Shown: positions 52,486 through 61,208 of the stretch, piece by piece
How the letters are laid out: each line of letters opens with the position of its first letter
Numbering within the stretch: the stretch's first letter is position 1
Assembly (NCBI GenBank): GCA_018700055.1
Contig: JABISL010000035.1
Coordinates: forward strand, 1 to 64,000
Direction: 5' to 3'
DNA from: a bacterium
GTDB lineage: Bacteria > Margulisbacteria > Marinamargulisbacteria > UBA817 > JABISL01
Length of the DNA stretch: 64,000 nucleotides
Translations under genes and position numbers: made by a program
The notes under the pieces: generated by a model
Told to the model about the DNA's origin: nothing
Seen by the model: only the letters and a program-made list of their open reading frames with translations
Databases searched by the model: none

Positions 52486-53241
52486 ATGTATTCTGAGCTA
52501 CAAGGAAAAGTCGCATTAATCACCGGTGCTAGCCGTGGATTTGGTGCGGCAATTGCCCATCGACTAGCTAAAGAAGGATGTACAATTATCCTAAACTATA
52601 GACGCAGTCGAGCAGAAGCCGAGTCTATAATGGAATCTATACATGCGGCAGGCGGAAAAGCACTCGCAATTAAGGCAGATGTCGGCGATGAAGATAAAAT
52701 TGATGCCATGTTTGAGTTTATCGAAGACGAATTCGGTCGATGTGATATCTTAGTTCCAAACGCATCATTTGGAGTCCCTGGCCAGACAATCACAGCCAGT
52801 AGCAAACACTGGGATGCCACATTTAACTCGACAGCTAAGTCCGTCATGCTCCTGTCTCAGAGAGCAGTCCCTTTAATGAAAGACTGGGGACGAATCGTTA
52901 CAGTCACAAGCTATGGTGGACAACGTGTCCTAGAACAATACGGAATAGTTGGCCCCGCAAAAGCTGCCGTTGAAAGCTTAACTCGATCTCTTGCTGTAGA
53001 ACTTGCCCCACACAACATATTAGTTAACGGCATAATGCCAGGCGTTTGTGACACTAAATCCTTTAATGCCATTCCTAACGCCGAAACAGTACTTGTTACG
53101 GCCAAGGAAAAAACACCCGTGGGTCGCCTAGTAACCCCAGAAGACGCCGCCGATGTAGTCGCTTTTCTCTGTTCGGACCAATCTCGAATGATTTGTGGTC
53201 AATTTATTACTATTGATGGAGGTGCCTTCATTGTTAATTAA
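52486..53241 (+). CDS. SDR-family oxidoreductase, FabG-like
   Basis: A 251-residue short-chain dehydrogenase/reductase. It has the Rossmann start GKVALITGASRGFGAAIAHR, the NNAG-equivalent PNASFGVPGQ and the catalytic Y-x3-K as YGIVGPAKAAVESLT, with MPGVCDTKSFNAIP and QFITIDGGAFIV at the end. It may be a 3-oxoacyl-ACP reductase or a different carbonyl reductase: S is in VTVTSYGG. The usual NNAG is altered to PNAS, so classic FabG activity is uncertain. It overlaps the lipoprotein gene by 26 bp. Confidence 0.85.
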   Translation: MYSELQGKVALITGASRGFGAAIAHRLAKEGCTIILNYRRSRAEAESIMESIHAAGGKALAIKADVGDEDKIDAMFEFIEDEFGRCDILVPNASFGVPGQTITASSKHWDATFNSTAKSVMLLSQRAVPLMKDWGRIVTVTSYGGQRVLEQYGIVGPAKAAVESLTRSLAVELAPHNILVNGIMPGVCDTKSFNAIPNAETVLVTAKEKTPVGRLVTPEDAADVVAFLCSDQSRMICGQFITIDGGAFIVN

Positions 53242-53788
53242 CTCACGCTTTTTACTATTAATCGGAATGGTGGGGGTTGCAACTCTACTTAGTAGTTGCC
53301 AAACCAAGGACAGTGTTAACGTTTATTTTACTCCCAAAGAACCCATTATTACCTTTACACAACTCAAACAAACCCAAAGTGGCCTCACATGGACAACTCC
53401 TAAACAATGGAAAGAAAACTACTCTCACACCAAGCGAATCGTCACATTTGTCATTGATGACAGCACTCAAGTTACAGTGACTCGATTTGAAGGACGAACA
53501 GGGTCACTAATAGCGAATGTTAATCGATGGCGAGGGCAGCTCAAGTTAGGGCCAACACGCAAATCACGCCTCAAATATTATGTCAGTTATGAAACCTTTA
53601 ATAGAAAAAAGTTTACTGTCGTTAAGTTAAGAGGGCCAAGAAAACAAAAGCCCCGACAAGGTCTAATAACCGCGTTTGCCAAACACAATAACGACACTTG
53701 GTTCATCAAACTTAGTGGTCCAAACAGAACTGTATTACGTCAAAGAAGACAATTCATGGAGTTTGTAAGTAATGTTCAATTCCATTAA
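53216..53788 (+). CDS. Small lipoprotein, function unknown
   Basis: 190 residues from ATG 53216, or 185 from TTG 53231; either gives a hydrophobic signal LINSRFLLLIGMVGVATLL followed by lipobox LSSC. The mature part is basic (KRIVTFVIDDSTQVTVTRFE, FNRKKFTVVKLRGPRKQKPR) and beta-rich, with the repeat-free look of a small periplasmic domain. Not recognised. It sits between an SDR gene and resB with overlaps on both sides (17 bp with resB), so it may assist cytochrome c assembly. That is a guess from position. Confidence 0.7.
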   Translation: MEVPSLLINSRFLLLIGMVGVATLLSSCQTKDSVNVYFTPKEPIITFTQLKQTQSGLTWTTPKQWKENYSHTKRIVTFVIDDSTQVTVTRFEGRTGSLIANVNRWRGQLKLGPTRKSRLKYYVSYETFNRKKFTVVKLRGPRKQKPRQGLITAFAKHNNDTWFIKLSGPNRTVLRQRRQFMEFVSNVQFH

Positions 53789-54920
53789 ATCTAGTTTAAA
53801 AAAAGTCATAAAAGCTATGGCTTCCCTAAAGATCACAGTACTTTTACTTATATCACTCTTCCTATTGGTCATAATGGTGACACTTGCCCAAGTAGATCTC
53901 GGTATTTACTACGCAACGCAACGCTACTTAAATAGTTTTGCGATTTATTGGGCCCCTAACAAAGGCCTTCTAGTCCCTATTTTTCCAGGAGGCTATACCA
54001 TTGGCACATTACTATTTTTCAACTTAGTCGCTGCATTAGCTACCCGCATTTGGCTAAAACCAAAGTCATATGGCCTCTGGCTCATCCATATGGGCTTACT
54101 ATCCCTATTAATCGGCAGTGGCATCACTAGTTTTAAGGCGGCCGAAAGCCAATTAGCCTTCTCAGAAGGAGAAAGTAAATACTATTCAGAGTCCACTCGA
54201 GAAATTGAATTGGTCGTGATCGATACCTCAGGTGAAACAAAAGATGCCGTCATTAGCTTTCCTGAAGCACTACTAAAAGAAGGTAGTGAACTAAGCCATA
54301 ACACATTGCCTTTCACTATTACTTTGAATAGCTATTCGACCAACTCTACGTTAGAAAACAAAGCTACCCCTGGAATACAAAATGGATATGGTCAGCACAT
54401 CAGTTCAAGACCACTTCCCATTTTCACTCAAGACGATGCACGCAATATTGCGACCGCAATTGTATCTATTGATTCTGACAACTATAAAGACAAATTATTA
54501 CTAACTACAGGATTGGAAGCTACTCAAGTAATACAGGTCTATGACACACCCTATCGAATTGAATTACGCCATAAGCGCTACTATGTGCTGTACAGCATTC
54601 AACTAATCGACTTCCAAAGAAAATTATACCCTGGCACTGAAATACCACACTCCTTTTCTTCTAAAATCAAGCTTAACAACAAAAAAACCGGGGAAGAAAG
54701 AGATGTATTAATCTACATGAATCATCCTTTCCGATATGAAGGTAAAACTTACTTCCAAGCCAGTTATGGCGAAAACGAAACACTTTCCGTTCTCCAAGTT
54801 GTCGAAAACCCGGGATGGTTGTTCCCTTACATTTCAAGTACGCTTATTAGCCTAGGACTTTTGATTCACTTCTTACAAATGCTAATCGCTCGACTAAAAA
54901 AGGATCAAAATCATGCCTAA
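53772..54920 (+). CDS. resB: ResB/Ccs1-like cytochrome c biogenesis protein
   Basis: A 382-residue membrane protein of system II cytochrome c maturation. It has membrane helices near residues 17-40, 65-85, 95-115 and at the C-terminus (FPYISSTLISLGLLIHFLQM). The periplasmic domain between them contains NHPFRYEGKTYFQASYGENE and VVENPGWLFPYI, typical ResB sequences. It forms the haem-delivery complex with CcsA, whose gene overlaps its end by 8 bp. LeuAlaGln pattern VTLAQVDLGIYYATQRYL after helix one matches the family start. Confidence 0.9.
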   Translation: MFNSIKSSLKKVIKAMASLKITVLLLISLFLLVIMVTLAQVDLGIYYATQRYLNSFAIYWAPNKGLLVPIFPGGYTIGTLLFFNLVAALATRIWLKPKSYGLWLIHMGLLSLLIGSGITSFKAAESQLAFSEGESKYYSESTREIELVVIDTSGETKDAVISFPEALLKEGSELSHNTLPFTITLNSYSTNSTLENKATPGIQNGYGQHISSRPLPIFTQDDARNIATAIVSIDSDNYKDKLLLTTGLEATQVIQVYDTPYRIELRHKRYYVLYSIQLIDFQRKLYPGTEIPHSFSSKIKLNNKKTGEERDVLIYMNHPFRYEGKTYFQASYGENETLSVLQVVENPGWLFPYISSTLISLGLLIHFLQMLIARLKKDQNHA

Positions 54921-56766
54921 CAAAACGCTAAAACTCGCTTGGCTCGGCATAGGGATCCTTCTGATCGTAACACTGCTTATTCCGGAAACAAATGGTCCTT
55001 TTAAGATAAAGCAATTTGGCGAACTTCCAGTACTTGAAGGCGGGCGAATTAAGCCTTTGGACACGATAGCAAGAAATGCGCTACTAATGATCCAGGGAAA
55101 ACAAACGATTCGAACCCAACCAAAATCATTAACCTCCATAGAATGGTTTCTGCTGCTTAGTACGCATCCTGAAAAAGCGGATGCATTAGAAATATTTGTA
55201 GTCGAACACCCCCAATTATTTGGATCTCTTGGCGATAAGTATCAAAAGCAAAAGTATCGGGTCAGCTTTAACTTCCTAAAAGAACATCACAACAAAATCA
55301 TTACTCAGTCATCCAGAGCATTAGAAATGGAGCCTGGACAACGAACGCCATATCAAAAACAAATAATCGCCCTTAATAACCGACTCATGCTTTATTTTAA
55401 ACTCAAAAACACGTTCAAACCCGAAAATAACCCCCAATTCACAGACGCAATACAATCATTTCAACAAAATCTTCCAAATGCATTGGATGCCATCAAAACA
55501 CACAGTCAACTTGAAACCCTTTCTCAAGAGAAGAAAAAACTGATTTCTGAACTAAATATGCATTTCAAAGACTTTCAGATGCTCTCCCAAACCAGTAATT
55601 TCTACCCTATCCCTCCATTTGGGTCAAAAACAACCTCGGATTGGAAAAGCGTTGGAGATAGTTTGTTACAGAGTCTAGATATTACGATTCCATTAAATCC
55701 CGCAGTTATGGATTATTCCAAAATGCTAAGTGCCTATGCAAATAATGATTCCAACGGATTTAACTCAGCACTGGCTTCTCATCGCAACCTTATTCAGTCC
55801 CAATTCCCCAAGTTATTCTATAAAAGTAAAACGGAAGCATTTTTTAATCATGCATCATTATTTTATCGGGGAATACTACTCTATGGACTAGCCTTAATTA
55901 TCCTAATTATTTCCTGGATTAAAGCGCCTAGATTCCTTGGAAAACTTGCCTATGGAGTAGTCTCAATAGGCTTCCTCTCACATACAATTGGCCTACTTTC
56001 GCGCATGCTTCTCCATGGCCGCCCCCCTGTCACAAACCTATATTCTTCAGCTATATTTGTGGGATGGGTCGCCGTTTTCTTAGGGCTACTTATCGAAAAA
56101 CGATTACGGAATAGTATCGCCTTATTTGCCACTACAATTATTGGAATACTTACCCTTATCATTGCTCACCATTTAGCAATGTCTGGTGACACCCTAGAAA
56201 TGATGCAAGCCGTTTTGGATTCCAACTTCTGGCTATCCACTCATGTAGTAACAATCACTATGGGATACGCTGCTGTAGCAATGGCTGGTATGTTTGCCTC
56301 AATATACATACTTATGGGCTTTTTGACGAAACGTCTCAAGGGAGAGAGAGAAAAGACCTTACGCGCCATGGTTTACGGGTCAATTGGACTAGCACTTACC
56401 CTTAGCTTCATTGGGACAGTTCTTGGTGGCATTTGGGCAGATCAATCTTGGGGACGTTTTTGGGGCTGGGATCCTAAGGAAAACGGATCTATTCTAATCG
56501 TACTGTGGATGGCAATCTGTCTTCACGCACGTTTCGCAGGGTTAGTACGGACTCAAGGCTTTATGGTTGCGGCTGTCTTTGGCAATATCGTTTTCGTATG
56601 GTCCTGGTTTGGTGTGAACATGCTCGGCATCGGACTCCACTCTTACGGATTCATGGATAAGTCGTTCATTTGGCTTGTTGGATTTGCTGTCAGCCAGCTA
56701 ATAATCATGCTCATTGGAACAATGCCTCTATCTATCTGGACTAGTTTTCGAGATGAGGGCAAATAG
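54913..56766 (+). CDS. ccsA: CcsA-like cytochrome c synthetase/haem exporter subunit
   Basis: A 617-residue protein. It has an N-terminal helix, then a large periplasmic domain from about residue 30 to 320 (FGELPVLEGGRIKPLDTIAR is typical of long CcsA forms). It then has about eight membrane helices with the haem-handling WWD segment WGRFWGWDPKENGSILIVLW and conserved histidines (SHTIGLLSRML, ARFAG, GIGLHSYGF). System II attaches haem to CxxCH motifs outside the membrane. It is translationally coupled with resB (8 bp) and followed by a TAGTG overlap with the peptidase gene. Confidence 0.93.
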   Translation: MPNKTLKLAWLGIGILLIVTLLIPETNGPFKIKQFGELPVLEGGRIKPLDTIARNALLMIQGKQTIRTQPKSLTSIEWFLLLSTHPEKADALEIFVVEHPQLFGSLGDKYQKQKYRVSFNFLKEHHNKIITQSSRALEMEPGQRTPYQKQIIALNNRLMLYFKLKNTFKPENNPQFTDAIQSFQQNLPNALDAIKTHSQLETLSQEKKKLISELNMHFKDFQMLSQTSNFYPIPPFGSKTTSDWKSVGDSLLQSLDITIPLNPAVMDYSKMLSAYANNDSNGFNSALASHRNLIQSQFPKLFYKSKTEAFFNHASLFYRGILLYGLALIILIISWIKAPRFLGKLAYGVVSIGFLSHTIGLLSRMLLHGRPPVTNLYSSAIFVGWVAVFLGLLIEKRLRNSIALFATTIIGILTLIIAHHLAMSGDTLEMMQAVLDSNFWLSTHVVTITMGYAAVAMAGMFASIYILMGFLTKRLKGEREKTLRAMVYGSIGLALTLSFIGTVLGGIWADQSWGRFWGWDPKENGSILIVLWMAICLHARFAGLVRTQGFMVAAVFGNIVFVWSWFGVNMLGIGLHSYGFMDKSFIWLVGFAVSQLIIMLIGTMPLSIWTSFRDEGK

Positions 56767-58148
56767 TGACTTCAATAGCCCCGCTGGATTGGTTGAAGTC
56801 CAATTCGGAAGAATCCTTAAACGAGCTCAAAGAACTCTTACGCATACCTAGTGTAAGTACTCAGCCCGCGCGAAAAAAAGATGTTCAACGCTGCGCTGAA
56901 TCCGTCAGTCAGCTTTTAACCCGTTTCGGACTAGAAAAAGTCACCATCCACCCTACTAAATTACATCCCGTTGTCACCGCAGAATGGTGTCACCAACCCA
57001 ATGCCCCAACAATTCTTCTTTATGGTCATTACGATGTCCAACCAGAAACCCCTGTCGAATTATGGAACACCCCACCCTTTGAGCCCACAATTATTGGCGG
57101 CCAAATAATCGCACGCGGTGTTTCAGATAACAAAGGAATGATCTTCGCTCACATAAAAGCCATTCAAGCCTGGCTTGAGTCTACCGGCTCATTGCCCGTA
57201 AACGTAAAAGTAATAATTGAAGGAGAAGAAGAAATTGGCAGTCCCAACTTAATTCCCTTTGTTGAGGCCAATCAAAAACTTCTCGAAGCCGATATGTGTC
57301 TCATCTCAGACAATCCAATGTTTGCAAAAGACACCCCCTCTGTCTGCACAAGCCTAAGGGGGTTGGGCTATATGGAGATCGAGGCAACGGGTGCTAATTC
57401 AGACCTTCATTCCGGACAACATGGCGGAACGGCACCCAATCCCATCCATGCTTTAGCCTCAATTTTGACGCAATTAAAAGATCAAAACAATCGAATCACC
57501 ATCCCCGGGTTTTATGATAACGTCGCACGCTTATCATCCGCCCAAAAAAAAGCATTCTCCCAACTTCCGTATTCAACAGATAAATACAAAGAACAACTAG
57601 GCGTAAGTGATTTATGGTGCGAAACAGATTACTCGCCATTGGAATGCATGTGGACTCGCCCCACTCTAGACTGTAATGGGATCTTTGGCGGCTACACTGA
57701 CGAAGGAGCAAAAACAGTTATCCCGGCAAAGGCAAGCATGAAGGTCAGTATGCGATTAGTCGACGACCAAGACCCCGTTACAATAATGAAGGAAGCCAAA
57801 TCATATATTCATAAGCTATGCCCATCTGGAATCACCCTGTCTATTCAAGACGACTTTGGATACTCCAATCCAGCTTCAACCGACCCGGCACATCCCGCCG
57901 TTCAAGCCGCATTAAAGGCGCTTAAGGATACATTTGGTAAAAACGCCCTACTCCAAGGCGAAGGTGGCTCTATTCCAATCGTTAGTGAACTCAAAAGAAT
58001 CCTTGGCATTGATACCGTCCTCATTGGGATGAACCTTCCTGAAGATAAAATTCACGCACCAAACGAACAACTCTCACTCGACAACTTTCAAAAGGGAATG
58101 GAAACATCTGTCCGATTCTGGGAAAACATAGGGATGATACCAGACTAA
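56766..58148 (+). CDS. M20-family metallopeptidase (dipeptidase)
   Basis: A 460-residue zinc peptidase starting at GTG 56766, overlapping the ccsA stop. It has ILLYGHYDVQPETPVELWNT (metal His-x-Asp), GRGVSDNKG-type ARGVSDNKGMIFAHI (bridging Asp), IIEGEEEIGSPNL (catalytic Glu pair), LISDNPMFA and VGSGGSIP-type LQGEGGSIPIVS. DLHSGQHGGTAPNPIHAL is the lid domain His. Typical of broad dipeptidases that salvage amino acids. It is followed by a TAATG overlap with the DUF2779 gene. Confidence 0.9.
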   Translation: MTSIAPLDWLKSNSEESLNELKELLRIPSVSTQPARKKDVQRCAESVSQLLTRFGLEKVTIHPTKLHPVVTAEWCHQPNAPTILLYGHYDVQPETPVELWNTPPFEPTIIGGQIIARGVSDNKGMIFAHIKAIQAWLESTGSLPVNVKVIIEGEEEIGSPNLIPFVEANQKLLEADMCLISDNPMFAKDTPSVCTSLRGLGYMEIEATGANSDLHSGQHGGTAPNPIHALASILTQLKDQNNRITIPGFYDNVARLSSAQKKAFSQLPYSTDKYKEQLGVSDLWCETDYSPLECMWTRPTLDCNGIFGGYTDEGAKTVIPAKASMKVSMRLVDDQDPVTIMKEAKSYIHKLCPSGITLSIQDDFGYSNPASTDPAHPAVQAALKALKDTFGKNALLQGEGGSIPIVSELKRILGIDTVLIGMNLPEDKIHAPNEQLSLDNFQKGMETSVRFWENIGMIPD

Positions 58149-59623
58149 TGGCATCCCCTATTATAAGTAAGTCGTTATATATAAAAGGCGTACAATGTCC
58201 CAAGGCGTTATGGCTCACCAAACATAAAAAACACCTCATGGCGCCATTCGATGAGTCTACCAAAGCCCGTTTCGCAGAAGGGACTGAAATTGGAGAGCTT
58301 GCTCAAAATTTATACCCCGGTGGCAATGCGATCACATTTGAAACCCCATTCATGGAAAAGTTCCGACTCACTGATAAATGGGTTCAATCAGGAGTGCCCG
58401 CCATCTATGAAGCCACATTCAAACATAATGACTTCATGTGTATGGTGGATATACTAGTTAAAGTCGATGATGGATGGGAGCTCTATGAGGTCAAAAGCAG
58501 CACTGGCGAAAAAGACGTCATCGTTGATGATATCGCTGCCCAATATTACATTCTTACTAAATGCGGCATTAACCTTAAAAAAGCCTCGTTAGTTCATATC
58601 AACAACCAATACACCCGTAATGGCGAAGTTGATATCGATCAACTATTCACAACCGTCGACCTCACAGAAAAAATCCAGTCCAAACAACTTGAAGTAGAAG
58701 GCCGGCTCGGCACGTTCAAGAATCTCATCTTTCAAAGAGACGAACCCGATCAAATGATCGGGCCTCATTGTACGGCGCCATATAAATGTGATTTCAAAGA
58801 CCATTGTTGGCAAGGTGTCCCAGACTATTCCGTCTTTAATATCGCGGGGTTGTCTCAAGACAAAAAGTTTGAACTCTATTACCAGGGATTGACCGACATT
58901 CGGCAAATTAACTCGATGGAAGGGTATACCCAGGGACAAGCGCTACAAATTCAGTGTGAGAAGGCTCAAGAGGATCATTTGGACATTCCCGCTATTCAGG
59001 CATTTACAAACAGCTTGGCCTATCCAATTGCCTATCTAGACTTTGAGTCGTTCCAAGGTGCAATCCCAGCATTTGATGGCATACGTCCTTATCAGCAAAT
59101 TCCGTTTCAATATTCCATCCATCTTATGAACAGCCCTTTTGATAGCCCAATCCATAAAGAGTACTTAGGAAAAGAAGGGGTCGATCCGAGACGAAAACTA
59201 GCTGAGGGTCTCATCAAGGATATCCCACCAAAGACAACCATCTTGGTCTATAACGCTCAGTTTGAGAAACGAATCATCTCAGAATTAGCGGAAGCTTATC
59301 CCGATCTAAGAGACGCCCTACTCCGTCGAAATGACATGGTAGTAGATCTTATGATTCCCTTCAAACAAAAATCCGTCTATTACCAATCCATGAAAGGCAG
59401 CTACTCAATTAAAGCAGTGCTCCCTGCACTTGTTCCCGAGATGAGTTATGACAACCTCACGATCAACAATGGAGAACTCGCTACCATCAACTACCGAAAG
59501 ATGACACTATTATCTGAGCCTGAAAAAGAGAAAGTTCGGCAAGACCTGAAGACGTACTGTGGGCAAGATACTTATGCCATGATTCGGATTCTGAACAAAT
59601 TAGTCGAACTCAGTTATACTTAG
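58148..59623 (+). CDS. DUF2779 protein: Cas4-like PD-(D/E)xK nuclease plus DnaQ-type domain
   Basis: A 491-residue two-domain protein. The N-terminal half resembles RecB/Cas4 nucleases: IKGVQCPKALWLTKHKK with the first Cys, MVDILVKVDDGWELYEVKSS (D-(15)-E-x-K), and a Cys cluster CTAPYKCDFKDHCW at about residues 215-228 suited to an Fe-S cluster. The C-terminal half is DnaQ-like: IAYLDFESFQGAIPAFDG (D-x-E), VYNAQFEKRIISELAEAYPD and DLKTYCGQDTYAMIRIL. No CRISPR or restriction genes are near. Its role is probably nucleic-acid processing or repair. Confidence 0.85.
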   Translation: MASPIISKSLYIKGVQCPKALWLTKHKKHLMAPFDESTKARFAEGTEIGELAQNLYPGGNAITFETPFMEKFRLTDKWVQSGVPAIYEATFKHNDFMCMVDILVKVDDGWELYEVKSSTGEKDVIVDDIAAQYYILTKCGINLKKASLVHINNQYTRNGEVDIDQLFTTVDLTEKIQSKQLEVEGRLGTFKNLIFQRDEPDQMIGPHCTAPYKCDFKDHCWQGVPDYSVFNIAGLSQDKKFELYYQGLTDIRQINSMEGYTQGQALQIQCEKAQEDHLDIPAIQAFTNSLAYPIAYLDFESFQGAIPAFDGIRPYQQIPFQYSIHLMNSPFDSPIHKEYLGKEGVDPRRKLAEGLIKDIPPKTTILVYNAQFEKRIISELAEAYPDLRDALLRRNDMVVDLMIPFKQKSVYYQSMKGSYSIKAVLPALVPEMSYDNLTINNGELATINYRKMTLLSEPEKEKVRQDLKTYCGQDTYAMIRILNKLVELSYT

Positions 59624-59654
59624 ACTCCAACAATCAACTCCCTAGAGGTGCAAA

Positions 59655-60500
59655 ATGACAACAACTACGAAAAAAACAAAAATTACAGCCAACTGGCAAT
59701 CCGCAAAAGACTATTCTGATATCAAATATGAAAAGTGGAATGGCATCGCCAAATTAACCATTAATAGACCTGAGGTTCGGAATGCGTTTCGACCGTTAAC
59801 CGTTAAACAACTCATGGAAGCCCTCCAAAATGCTCGCAACGATGACTCAATCGGTGTAATCATCCTTACAGGTGAAGGCGAAAAAGCATTTTGTTCTGGT
59901 GGCGATCAAAAGATTCGTGGCGATGATGGGTACAAAGACATGGAAGGTGGCACTCACCTAAATGTTCTCGACTTTCAACGCGACATCCGTACCTGCCCTA
60001 AGCCTATCGTCGCTATGGTAGCTGGATATGCAGTCGGCGGTGGACACGTTCTTCATATGGTTTGTGATCTCACTATCGCCGCTGACAATGCCATCTTTGG
60101 TCAAACGGGACCTAAGGTAGGCTCGTTTGATGGCGGATATGGCGCTAGCTATATGGCTCGTATCGTTGGTCAGAAAAAGGCCCGTGAAATCTGGTTCTTA
60201 TGTAGACAATACAATGCACAGCAAGCCTTAGACATGGGACTTGTAAATACAGTTGTCCCCTACGCCGATTTAGAATCCGAAACAATCCAATGGGCTCAAG
60301 AAATGCTAGAACACTCCCCTATAGCGATTCGCTGCCTTAAGGCTGCCTTAAACGCAGACTGTGATGGTCAAACAGGTCTCCAAGAACTCGCAGGTAACGC
60401 GACAATGCTCTACTACATGAGTGAAGAAGGCCAAGAAGGCCGTAATGCGTTTGTTGAAAAACGAAAACCTGACTTCTCTAAGTATAAGTGGAAGGGTTAG
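59655..60500 (+). CDS. menB: MenB, 1,4-dihydroxy-2-naphthoyl-CoA synthase
   Basis: Crotonase-fold enzyme of menaquinone synthesis, 281 residues. [58 protein letters not shown] and [20 protein letters not shown] are all MenB signatures. MenB forms the product that the MenI-like thioesterase (25240-25674) releases and MenA (23149-24030) prenylates. GAGGTG is a good RBS before ATG 59655. It ends about 90 bp before the convergent SRPBCC gene; I saw no terminator in that gap. Confidence 0.96.
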   Translation: MTTTTKKTKITANWQSAKDYSDIKYEKWNGIAKLTINRPEVRNAFRPLTVKQLMEALQNARNDDSIGVIILTGEGEKAFCSGGDQKIRGDDGYKDMEGGTHLNVLDFQRDIRTCPKPIVAMVAGYAVGGGHVLHMVCDLTIAADNAIFGQTGPKVGSFDGGYGASYMARIVGQKKAREIWFLCRQYNAQQALDMGLVNTVVPYADLESETIQWAQEMLEHSPIAIRCLKAALNADCDGQTGLQELAGNATMLYYMSEEGQEGRNAFVEKRKPDFSKYKWKG

Positions 60501-60587
60501 ACAATATATAATTAAGTATTTACTTTAAGTGCACCTACAGCCCCGAACGTGATTCAGGTTAGCCTCAGCATTATTAAAGAACGTTAC

Positions 60588-61166
60588 TTAGATATCTTCC
60601 GCGGATTTTTTAGCTTCGGTTAAAGCATCTAGACGCATCTTTTCAATTTGCTTTAAGCGACGGTTAAGCGAGACTAAGAACACATCCACGTAATAGTCTT
60701 TGTCCTTAACATATTTAGCAACGAAACGATGATATGGGTTAGATATAATCACGAAGTGCTTAAGGTGAATAATCCCTTTGCCTTCGTGCTCAGAGAACTG
60801 AACCACCATCGTCCCTGCAATAGGGACTTTTTTCTTTAATACCTTTATCTTCATTGTCTTAAGGTAATCTAAACTTGAAAACTCATATTTATTGTTACGA
60901 CGACGTGAGAAGTATTCTTTCCAAGTCAAAAAACCTTTTTCGTTCTTGCCCAATACTTCGATCCGCTTAACACCTGAACGCCACTTAGGGTACTGTTCAA
61001 TATCTCTGAGAATCGTCCATAACTGTTTAGGCGTTGCATCATAAGCCTTACTCTTAGAGACCACAAATCGATCAGGAAGACGGGTCCCTACAGCGTAGGC
61101 AGCAACAAAACCTAAGATAAAGCTCATCACAACTATAAATATAAAACGTAATATTAGTTTAACCAT
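60588..61166 (-). CDS. SRPBCC (START-like) family membrane-anchored protein
   Basis: A 192-residue protein. The N-terminal membrane helix VKLILRFIFIVVMSFILGFV precedes a START-like lipid/small-molecule-binding domain: KAYDATPKQLWTILRDIEQY, PKWRSGVKRIEVLGKNEKGF, and a long C-terminal helix KDYYVDVFLVSLNRRLKQIE. Such proteins bind hydrophobic ligands; the ligand is unknown. ATG 61166 was chosen over an upstream GTG-type start because it lies next to the helix and a CATAAT hexamer. The gene ends opposite menB. Confidence 0.8.
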   Translation of the reverse strand: MVKLILRFIFIVVMSFILGFVAAYAVGTRLPDRFVVSKSKAYDATPKQLWTILRDIEQYPKWRSGVKRIEVLGKNEKGFLTWKEYFSRRRNNKYEFSSLDYLKTMKIKVLKKKVPIAGTMVVQFSEHEGKGIIHLKHFVIISNPYHRFVAKYVKDKDYYVDVFLVSLNRRLKQIEKMRLDALTEAKKSAEDI

Positions 61167-61173
61167 TTGTTTT

Positions 61174-61179
61174 ATTATG
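61174..61179 (-). promoter_or_regulatory. Leaderless-type -10 of the SRPBCC gene
   Basis: Minus-strand CATAAT ends 7 nt before ATG 61166. A weaker match to TATAAT; the gene may also be read from argS. Confidence 0.3.
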
Positions 61180-61208
61180 ACTGAGCCGCCACTCAAAAAC
61201 AAACGCTA

